In this document: positions 58,180 to 64,000 of the stretch, piece by piece
Layout: each line of letters opens with the position of its first letter
Position numbering within the stretch: position 1 is the first letter of the stretch
Assembly (NCBI RefSeq): GCF_016482785.1
Contig: NZ_JAEMXM010000003.1
Coordinates: 186,001-250,000, forward strand
Direction: 5' to 3'
Length of the DNA stretch: 64,000 bases
DNA from: Paenibacillus alkalitolerans
GTDB lineage: Bacteria > Bacillota > Bacilli > Paenibacillales > YIM-B00363
Notes under the pieces: model-generated
The model's database searches: none
Told to the model about the DNA's origin: nothing
Seen by the model: the letters and a program-made list of their open reading frames with translations, nothing else
Program-made: the position numbers and the translations under genes

Positions 58180-59382
58180 ATGGATAAACCATTGATAGAA
58201 ACGACCGCGAGGCACCATGTCATTTTCGCCATTGTGACGCTATTGTATTGGACTTCGCTTTATACATACGTCCCGATTCTCTCTCCCTACTTGCTTGATC
58301 ACCTAGAGATTGGGGCGGCACTAACGGGGATTGTGCTCGGGAGTTACGGACTGGTACAAGTACTGCTGCGGCTGCCGACCGGAATCGCTTCGGACCGGCT
58401 GAGGAAGCGCAAGCCTTTCATCGCTCTGGGCATGTTAACCGGAGCGTTGTCCTGCCTGCTGTTCGCCGCAGGCGAGCAGCCGGGCTGGGCGCTTGCGGGA
58501 AGAGCGGTGAGCGGTGTATGCGCTTCGGCGTGGGTGGCGTTTACCGTGCTGTATGCGGCTTATTACCCGAAGTACGGCGTAGGCAAAGCGATGAGTACGA
58601 TCAGCTTTTTCATCGTTACGGGGCAGCTGATCGGCATGGGCTTGAGCGGTTGGTTGGCCGATGCCTACGGTTATAAGGCCACGTTCTATGCAGGCGCCAT
58701 CGCCGGGGCGGCGGGGCTGCTGCTCGCATACGCCGTGAAGGAGCCTGCCGGAGGCGTGGCAAGGAACCCGATTCAATTCGCCGATGTCGCCGTCGCCATC
58801 CGAACACCGATGCTGTGGCGAGTTTCCATCCTGTCGATATTAGCGCATAGCGTTCTGTTTATTACGATGTTCGGCTTCACTCCGTCGTATGCAACATCCG
58901 CATTGGGAGCGTCGAGTTGGCAGCTAGGGTTGCTCAGCTTTGCGTTCATGGTTCCGCACGCGATGAGCCAGCTTCTGAGCGGCCGAATCATTGCGCCGAA
59001 GATCGGAACGTGGACCACGATCGGCATCGGCTTCGTCGCCAGCGCGGCTTGCACGGTGGCTATACCATTTGCGGATTCGATGCCGGAGCTGTATGTGACG
59101 CAGGCAGTCAACGGGCTGGCGCAAGGGCTGCATTTTCCCTTGCTGCTCGGGCTCTCCATTACCGGGGTTGCTGCCGGGAAACAGGCGACAGCGATGGGTT
59201 TTTATCAATCGGCCTACGCCGCCGGAATGTTCATTGGTCCGTTCTTCGCGGGCTGGGTGAACGAGTTTGGCGGCCTTGAAGCGGGCTTCTGGTTAGGGGG
59301 AGCGATCGCTGCGGTGTCTTTGGCGGTGACGATTTACTATGCGCGTTCGCATGAAAGGGAATTGAAAGCGAGAGCGGAATGA
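58180..59382 (+). CDS. MFS transporter
   Basis: 400 residues with twelve predicted helices. ATG 58180 is chosen because AGAGGAG lies eight bases upstream; the frame extends to 58132 through a terminator hairpin. The loop 2-3 motif is GIASDRLRKRKPFIALGML, the A motif of major facilitator proteins. Drug or metabolite export is likely by type, but substrate is unknown. Last typical GC-rich gene before the AT-richer right end. Confidence 0.88.
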   Translation: MDKPLIETTARHHVIFAIVTLLYWTSLYTYVPILSPYLLDHLEIGAALTGIVLGSYGLVQVLLRLPTGIASDRLRKRKPFIALGMLTGALSCLLFAAGEQPGWALAGRAVSGVCASAWVAFTVLYAAYYPKYGVGKAMSTISFFIVTGQLIGMGLSGWLADAYGYKATFYAGAIAGAAGLLLAYAVKEPAGGVARNPIQFADVAVAIRTPMLWRVSILSILAHSVLFITMFGFTPSYATSALGASSWQLGLLSFAFMVPHAMSQLLSGRIIAPKIGTWTTIGIGFVASAACTVAIPFADSMPELYVTQAVNGLAQGLHFPLLLGLSITGVAAGKQATAMGFYQSAYAAGMFIGPFFAGWVNEFGGLEAGFWLGGAIAAVSLAVTIYYARSHERELKARAE

Positions 59383-59649
59383 TTTTTTGTGTTTTTTATA
59401 AAAGATGCAGCCGTTCTATAGGTGTTTTTTTGAATTTTTTATTGTTGGTGGAATCGCCATTGACCGCTCAGCTAACGGGCAGTTATCTTCAACTACTTAC
59501 GTTAAAATATGGTGATAAGTGGTCAAGTCATCGAACAATTAACTCATTTTGTTATACGTAGATTGAGGTGGGATAAATGGCTCAGTTCCAGGTTACTCAA
59601 ACATTTTCATGTAGCCTTTAACAGCTCCCTTCAGGTGACTGGCAGTATA
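59383..59649. other. AT-rich gene-free stretch
   Basis: Marks a drop in GC after the MFS gene. No RNA motif or gene was recognised; it may hold decayed coding sequence. Confidence 0.4.
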
Positions 59650-59766
59650 ATGGATATTAAGAAAATTAATGATCTTTATAATATTTCGTTTGAATGCTCA
59701 GATAAAGATGAGATAGAACTATGGGAAATGTTGAATTTGAATGGCGATGTATTAAAAATTTGCTAG
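59650..59766 (+). CDS. Possible 38-residue small protein
   Basis: ATG with AGGTGA 11 bases upstream reads MDIKKINDLYNISFECSDKD then EIELWEMLNLNGDVLKIC. Composition is protein-like, but it is short, in AT-rich DNA, and no family is known; it may be a gene remnant. Confidence 0.3.
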   Translation: MDIKKINDLYNISFECSDKDEIELWEMLNLNGDVLKIC

Positions 59767-59891
59767 TCATGATTAAGCTATCGGATACGATAGTGCAAGA
59801 CCCCCTTCACGGGCAATTAAATTTGAAGGATAAAGGGAACTGTTGTATTGACCTCGAATCCAATACAGCAAACGTAGTGTTGGAGGTACAG

Positions 59892-60629
59892 ATGATAAAA
59901 TTAGCCGTAATAACCGATATTCATGGAAACAGCCCCGCATTAGCGGCAGCGCTTCATGATATTTCTTCTAGGGGCGTAGATCACATTTATTGCCTGGGGG
60001 ATGTGGTCGGCATTGGACCCGATTCCAACGAAGTTCTTGAATTGCTATTTTCACGAACCGATGTTTCTTTCGTTGTAGGTAATCATGATATAGCGGTAAT
60101 GGCCGCTTTTCGTGGAGAGGATGCTCCAAATGGGCATCACAACGAACGGCACCACCACGAATGGTTGGCTGACAGAATCAACCCTGTGTACATCGAAGAG
60201 ATGAGCAAATGGCCAAAACAGCTAATCATCAATCAATTCGATAAACAACTGCTATTCACTCATTATCATCTCAATCAAGATGGCTGGTTTTTGTCCATTG
60301 AAAGGAACCCGACGACGGAGAATTTAGATCAACTCTACAAAGGTACGGAGTATAATTTGGTGTGCTTTGGTCATCGTCATATCGTCCACCACTTTGTTTC
60401 TAGCAAAAGATCTTATTTTAATCCTGGTGCATTAGGATGTTATGATAAACCGCTTGCAAGATACGGCATTATTACGTTAACGGAGAATGCGACCAGCGAA
60501 GAGGAAATCGAGGTGCCCTACGACAATAAGGAGTTTTTGCAATCTTATCATCGGCTGCAGGTACCTGAACGGGAATTTATTCTGAAGATATTCCATGGGG
60601 GGGCAATTAACTTAGAAGCGATTTGTTGA
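59892..60629 (+). CDS. Calcineurin-like metallophosphoesterase
   Basis: 245 residues from ATG 59892, preceded by GGAGG. The long frame continues 57 codons upstream with non-family sequence and is not used. Metal motifs in order: D9-x-H11 (TDIHGN), D37 (GDVVGIGPD), N64-H65 (GNHD), a late THYH and GHRH. This is the YfcE/YmdB-like phosphodiesterase arrangement. Substrate unknown. Composition is more AT-rich than the left of the window. Confidence 0.87.
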   Translation: MIKLAVITDIHGNSPALAAALHDISSRGVDHIYCLGDVVGIGPDSNEVLELLFSRTDVSFVVGNHDIAVMAAFRGEDAPNGHHNERHHHEWLADRINPVYIEEMSKWPKQLIINQFDKQLLFTHYHLNQDGWFLSIERNPTTENLDQLYKGTEYNLVCFGHRHIVHHFVSSKRSYFNPGALGCYDKPLARYGIITLTENATSEEEIEVPYDNKEFLQSYHRLQVPEREFILKIFHGGAINLEAIC

Positions 60630-60640
60630 CGGGTACGTTA

Positions 60641-60684
60641 GCAAAAAAATCACAGGAGCAGTTCGCCCGGGGCGAGCTGCTCCT
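60641..60684 (-). terminator. Terminator facing the LysR gene
   Basis: AGGAGCAG-x-TCGCCC pairs with GGGCGA-x-CTGCTCCT. The T-run lies on the minus strand after the hairpin (A-run at 60642-60648), so it ends transcripts of the LysR gene. Confidence 0.8.
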
Positions 60685-60784
60685 GATCGTTGAAGTAACC
60701 GCCAGTTTAGTTCAAAAGCAGGTGTGGAGTATCCTTAATATGTGGTAATTTCATTATTATAAAATAATTGGGGAGGGGCCACAT

Positions 60785-60994
60785 TTGCAGCTGTCTAACC
60801 TGATGGATGCCTTCAATGCATATGAACAGAATGCTGAACCCGTAAGCAAAGGTCCTCACGATCTAGGTAATGCAAATCACATACTAGTTATGCCTACTAG
60901 CTCCAGAAATCGTGAGAGAGCACTGGTCGTGTACGAGTCACGACGCCTTATAAACACCGTGGGCACTTTTCTGTACGGTTCCGGTAATGGATGA
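60785..60994 (+). CDS. Possible 69-residue ORF overlapping the LysR 3' end
   Basis: TTG behind a strong GGGGAGGGG and a TATAAA box. It reads MQLSNLMDAFNAYEQNAEPV and on, protein-like up to about residue 32 (position 60876), after which it runs antisense to the LysR gene and loses that character. It may be the 5' end of a gene truncated when the LysR segment arrived. No family recognised. Confidence 0.35.
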   Translation: MQLSNLMDAFNAYEQNAEPVSKGPHDLGNANHILVMPTSSRNRERALVVYESRRLINTVGTFLYGSGNG

Positions 60995-61740
60995 CAGCTA
61001 AGTCCTCCCTGCATCCGTGATTCAACCATAGATATTGGTAAAACGGTGACTCCTAGCCCGTTTTCAACGCATCTAAGAACACCCTCTAGAGTGCCATATT
61101 CCATAACTTTCATAGGATCATAGCCATTGTTCTCTAGCCATTGCTGCCAACGACCCAAGTAGATACAATGCGCGAATGACGAAAGGAGTGGTTCATTTAA
61201 AATCGACTCTAATTGGAATGGTTCTGGAGAGAAACGTGTAATCAAAACTAGAGATTCTTCAAATACAGGGTATTCTACAATTTCCGGATGAAGAATTGGG
61301 CCATCCACAAATGCGCCGTCTGCCTTGTATTTAAGAATTGCATCAACCTGATCTACGGTAGGTGCCATATGTAAGCTTAATTCAACTTGTGGGAATTTCG
61401 TGTGATATTGTGCAAAAATCAATGGCAAACGCGTAGAAGCAGTTGACTCCATCGCTCCGATACACAAGGTGCCCCGCGGGGCAGAAGAAAGTTTAACTGC
61501 CTCAATCGCTTCCTCGAAATCGTGAAGCAACTTGTTTATACGCGGCAACAGTTCACGTCCTGCAGGCGTTAAGGCTACCCTCTTATGATATCGATATAAC
61601 AGAGGAACGCCCAACTCTTGCTCCAGGCGTTGTATTCGTGCAGTAACGTTGGACTGTACATAATTCAATTTCTCAGCAGCTTTTGTAATGCTTTGCTCAA
61701 TTGCTACTGCCTTAAACACCTCCAAAGATCGAATATCCAA
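60877..61740 (-). CDS. LysR-family transcription regulator
   Basis: 287 residues from TTG 61740, which follows AAGGAGAGG; the frame reaches further upstream to 61875 but without family sequence. Helix-turn-helix in SITKAAEKLNYVQSNVTARI, then the co-inducer-binding domain. The closest type by eye is the CzcR/GltR-like group. It is divergent from the cupin gene, a frequent target arrangement. The effector is unknown. Confidence 0.88.
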   Translation of the reverse strand: MDIRSLEVFKAVAIEQSITKAAEKLNYVQSNVTARIQRLEQELGVPLLYRYHKRVALTPAGRELLPRINKLLHDFEEAIEAVKLSSAPRGTLCIGAMESTASTRLPLIFAQYHTKFPQVELSLHMAPTVDQVDAILKYKADGAFVDGPILHPEIVEYPVFEESLVLITRFSPEPFQLESILNEPLLSSFAHCIYLGRWQQWLENNGYDPMKVMEYGTLEGVLRCVENGLGVTVLPISMVESRMQGGLSCHPLPEPYRKVPTVFIRRRDSYTTSALSRFLELVGITSM

Positions 61741-61761
61741 AACATTCCTCTCCTTATTTGC

Positions 61762-61776
61762 ATCACAAAATGTGAT
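61762..61776. promoter_or_regulatory. Candidate LysR-binding site
   Basis: ATCACA-AAA-TGTGAT, a perfect 6-3-6 inverted repeat 21 bases upstream of the LysR start, of the T-N11-A kind. Confidence 0.55.
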
Positions 61777-61975
61777 TATGATTAGACTGTTTTTTGATTT
61801 TACATGATGCATGGAGGTATGTAAACTTTTAGTCAATAAGGGGGGAATTGATTTGCACCAAAACCACTGAGCCAATACCGTCGTTAGCTGGTGATGAAGA
61901 GGAGGTAAATTGGAAAAAGGAAGTTTTAGTCGGGGCTAAGTGCACAAACGTTACTATTATAATGGAGGGGACCAC

Positions 61976-62338
61976 ATGATTTCGAAGGTCAATTTACGAG
62001 ATAAGTTTTCGCAAATACTGGATTATTGGAATCCCAGAATAGGTGGAGAATTGAACGATTCATACGTGAAATTGGTAAAAATCAAGGGAGAATTCATTTG
62101 GCACCACCATGAGCATGAAGACGAAATGTTTTTTGTATGGAAAGGGCGACTGCTAATCCGTTTGAGGGACGGGGATGTAGCTATTAACGAAGGGGAGTTT
62201 GTAATTATCCCTAAAGGAGTTGAACATCAGCCAATCGCTGAGGAAGAGGTGCATTTATTTTTAATTGAACCAAAAACCACCCTAAACACGGGAAATGTGG
62301 TGAATGAACGTACCGTTTCGAATCCTCTACGAATTTAA
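61976..62338 (+). CDS. Cupin-domain protein
   Basis: 120 residues from ATG 61976 after GGAGGGG; a TATAAT overlaps the ribosome site region. Single beta-barrel cupin with first motif FIWHHHEHEDEMFFVWKG (H45, H47, E50) and second motif with H84 (GVEHQP), so metal binding is likely. Small cupins of this type have varied roles. The divergent LysR gene may regulate it. Confidence 0.87.
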   Translation: MISKVNLRDKFSQILDYWNPRIGGELNDSYVKLVKIKGEFIWHHHEHEDEMFFVWKGRLLIRLRDGDVAINEGEFVIIPKGVEHQPIAEEEVHLFLIEPKTTLNTGNVVNERTVSNPLRI

Positions 62339-62457
62339 TGAAACGCTTATCAGTGTAAAGTCAATATGCACCATAACTATAGCCATAACAATTGGCCAGC
62401 CGATCGGTTATAGAAATCCTTTGATGAAAGCGACAGAAACGTTCCACTTGGAGTAGA

Positions 62458-62635
62458 TCAAGCGCCAGAATGTGATGGGTAAATTACTCTTAAGATCTTA
62501 CGGAGTACGATAGCATCATGACGAACGGGCTTCCATTTTACGTCAACCTGTTCCGCTAACCAGGCATTAATGTTATCGGGCAGGTTCGGATATTGACTTA
62601 ACACGGGCCTTATGGTAACTTTTGGTTAATTAAAT
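62458..62635 (-). pseudogene. Possible coding remnant on the minus strand
   Basis: An open stretch without good start reads ...VLSQYPNLPDNINAWLAEQ then VDVKWKPVRHDAIVLRKILR and ends VIYPSHSGA-stop. Composition is clearly protein-like, but no ribosome site or complete domain is seen. Probably the 3' part of a decayed gene; family not recognised. Confidence 0.35.
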
Positions 62636-62653
62636 AAACGTGAGGTGAGTGCG

Positions 62654-62734
62654 ATGGTAACATTCCAAATTGAGATCAACAAACGAATAACGGTGTTTCA
62701 TCTCGCTCATCTACAGTCGGAGGCTTTTCTTTAA
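62654..62734 (+). CDS. Possible 26-residue leader peptide
   Basis: GAGGTGAG lies five bases before ATG; the product is MVTFQIEINKRITVFHLAHL then QSEAFL. It is followed after ~50 bases by a strong terminator, then the PEP-utilising gene. This small-ORF / terminator / gene order resembles an attenuation leader, but no alternative antiterminator fold was identified. Confidence 0.4.
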   Translation: MVTFQIEINKRITVFHLAHLQSEAFL

Positions 62735-62787
62735 GATCAGCTGAGGAACGTGTTGTTAATTAACAAACATGTTTTCAGTGAACAGCC

Positions 62788-62820
62788 AAGACCATGGTCA
62801 GATGATGCCATGGTCTTTTT
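62788..62820 (+). terminator. Strong terminator abutting the PEP-utilising gene
   Basis: AAGACCATGG pairs perfectly with CCATGGTCTT around ten bases, then TTT. The first possible start codon of the next gene follows immediately, so transcription of that gene must pass it. Confidence 0.8.
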
Positions 62821-63594
62821 GTGTTCCAAAAAAATGAAAAGGGGAAGATTATCTTCAACAAAATCAGAATCGCCTACGGAGAACAACTTGAAAAGTTCAA
62901 ACCAATCTTACGGAAAGCGTATCAAAGCATATACAACTATCAGCTGGATCGCTCACCTGATAATGAGTTGCAAATGCGCAAAGCCATAGACGCGACAAGG
63001 GAGATATTGGAGTTTTTCGCAAACCATATGCCTTATGCAAAAGGCAAATATATATTTGCCCTGCGAAGACTGGAAGAAATAGCTCCGTTTGACCTCATTA
63101 TGTGTTTTGATCAAGCGATCTTTGAGATGCATGTATGGGAGACGCTTTCGGATCTAGGGGTCAAGGGCGGGGAATGGTCGAAAAGCAACCCATGGAGCAA
63201 GGAGCTTCGCGCGTTATTGGATGAACGTCAAGCGGTTCGCCATGAAAACAACCTGAATGCGGAAGAGGAGTTTCTGGTAAGCGGCACTACCGCATGCAGA
63301 GGAAGCGCTCAAGGACGGGCCTGCATCGCTTTGGATAAAGAACATTTTCATAAAATAAAAGAAGGGGATATTCTGGTCACAACAATGACAACCCCCGACT
63401 TTATTAAGGTAGCCCACCTGATTTCTGGTATCATTACAGACCGTGGCGGAGTGGTCTGCCATGCAGCGATTTTAGCCAGGGAGTTCAACATTCCGTGTGT
63501 TGTAGGATGTCAAACTGCAACAACGACCATAAAGGATGGGGATCAGATTCGTTTGGACGCGACTGCTGGCGTTGTATTGGGTGTGATCGAATGA
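62821..63594 (+). CDS. PEP-utilising swivelling phosphohistidine domain protein
   Basis: Up to 257 residues. An all-helical first half of unknown type (EQLEKFKPILRKAYQSIYNY...) is followed by the swivel domain of PEP synthase/PPDK enzymes (~150-257) with phosphorylated H214 in TDRGGVVCHAAILARE and IPCVVGCQTAT. The start is unclear: GTG 62821 lies at the end of a terminator with no ribosome site. It overlaps the ATP-grasp gene by 4 bases, so the two halves of a PEP-synthase-like enzyme are separate chains, as in phenylphosphate synthase or split rifampicin phosphotransferase-like systems. Substrate unknown. Confidence 0.75.
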   Translation: MFQKNEKGKIIFNKIRIAYGEQLEKFKPILRKAYQSIYNYQLDRSPDNELQMRKAIDATREILEFFANHMPYAKGKYIFALRRLEEIAPFDLIMCFDQAIFEMHVWETLSDLGVKGGEWSKSNPWSKELRALLDERQAVRHENNLNAEEEFLVSGTTACRGSAQGRACIALDKEHFHKIKEGDILVTTMTTPDFIKVAHLISGIITDRGGVVCHAAILAREFNIPCVVGCQTATTTIKDGDQIRLDATAGVVLGVIE

Positions 63595-64000
63595 ATCGCG
63601 AGCGATACTTGGTCCCATTAGAGGATGCCACAGATCCGTTTAAATTTGGAGGCAAAGCGGCACAATTAAACCTTGCGCTTCAACACAAGCTGCCCGTACC
63701 AAAAGGATTTGCAATTTCCGATTCCCTGCTGAATCAATTTGTATCGGGTGAAATCTCATTGGAAAGTGAGCTGTCTCAGGTTTTGAATGAACTGGGGCCG
63801 ATTGCTGTCAGATCGTCCGCTGTCGGCGAAGATAGTCAGCACAAAAGCTATGCAGGGCAATATGTTTCCTTCTTAAACGCAGATTCGATCCCATCGGTTG
63901 AAAAAGCGATCATTGCTGTTCGTAAATCGGCATTTTCTAAGAGAGTGAAGCTTTACAATGAAAGGTTCGGGATCACAGATATACCCAAGATGGCGGTTAT
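63591..64000 (+). CDS. PEP/pyruvate-binding ATP-grasp protein, 3' end beyond window
   Basis: ATG 63591 overlaps the previous stop (ATGA). The 136 visible residues show the N-terminal motifs of PEP synthase/PPDK nucleotide domains: FKFGGKAAQLNLAL, VPKGFAIS, GPIAVRSSAVGEDSQHKSYA and GQYVSFLNA. It should transfer phosphate from ATP to the swivel His of the preceding protein. The rest lies outside the window. Confidence 0.88.
   Translation, partial: MNRERYLVPLEDATDPFKFGGKAAQLNLALQHKLPVPKGFAISDSLLNQFVSGEISLESELSQVLNELGPIAVRSSAVGEDSQHKSYAGQYVSFLNADSIPSVEKAIIAVRKSAFSKRVKLYNERFGITDIPKMAV

Noticed and set aside
59721-59891. 57-codon N-terminal extension of the metallophosphoesterase
   Set aside because: Family sequence begins exactly at ATG 59892, which has GGAGG upstream; the extension has no homology-like pattern.
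62750-62989. 79-residue frame over the terminator before the PEP-utilising gene
   Set aside because: Runs through the hairpin, overlaps the swivel-domain gene in another frame and has no family sequence.

Overview
The window looks like chromosome of a spore-forming member of the Paenibacillaceae (Paenibacillus, Cohnella or a close relative). This rests on the YesN-type regulator and LplB/LplC-type sugar permeases, a CotJ spore-coat operon, a menaquinol-type haem-copper oxidase, strong AGGAGG ribosome sites and moderately high GC. No rRNA, tRNA, IS element, phage or CRISPR array was seen. From about 59.4 kb to the right end the DNA is more AT-rich and holds fragments and small ORFs, which suggests an accessory segment.

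Layout. 1-8.2 kb is a galactan-oligosaccharide locus: a cut-off YesN-type response regulator, a binding lipoprotein, two permeases, a GH53 galactanase and a GH42 beta-galactosidase. 8.7-11 kb holds a fatty-acid-hydroxylase-type membrane protein, a membrane-anchored molybdopterin oxidoreductase and a small membrane protein. 11.3-15.2 kb is a four-gene quinol oxidase operon. 15.5-18.8 kb (minus) is the ATP-grasp / alpha-E / transglutaminase operon. 19-23.3 kb has a VOC protein, a DoxX gene broken by an in-frame TGA, a DUF3298-like protein and an IMP dehydrogenase resembling the Tritrichomonas foetus enzyme. 23.7-26.2 kb is a cadC-cadA efflux operon. 28.5-37 kb is a LacI-controlled fructan locus with two GH32 proteins, one fused to a LamG-like domain and lacking the usual nucleophile Asp. 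37-47.4 kb holds a WGxxGxxG-type protein, an FMN reductase, PepF, CotJABC, DinB-like proteins, a Gly-rich lipoprotein, an orphan MurE, a methyltransferase and a quinone reductase. 47.5-48.6 kb encodes an unusual fusion of an ArsR-type winged helix with a GyrB-like ATPase domain. 48.8-55.8 kb has a Bax-inhibitor-like protein, a CsoR-type repressor with a His-rich lipoprotein, a c-di-GMP-I riboswitch before a WG-repeat protein, an SMR pair and AdaA. After a lipoprotein gene comes a 14-copy 81-bp tandem repeat, an MFS transporter, and the AT-richer end with a phosphoesterase, LysR regulator, cupin and a split PEP-synthase-like pair.

The most unexpected signals are the intergenic repeats. Seven gene-free stretches each carry 3-14 copies of a short motif, usually dyad-symmetric, at regular spacing. 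Two of them (15207-15395 and 28217-28406) share the same 24-bp motif in the same plus-plus-minus-minus arrangement with nearly identical spacing, so they are two copies of one ~190-bp element. The second notable item is the winged-helix/GyrB-like fusion, whose own promoter region carries a perfect 9-4-9 palindrome.
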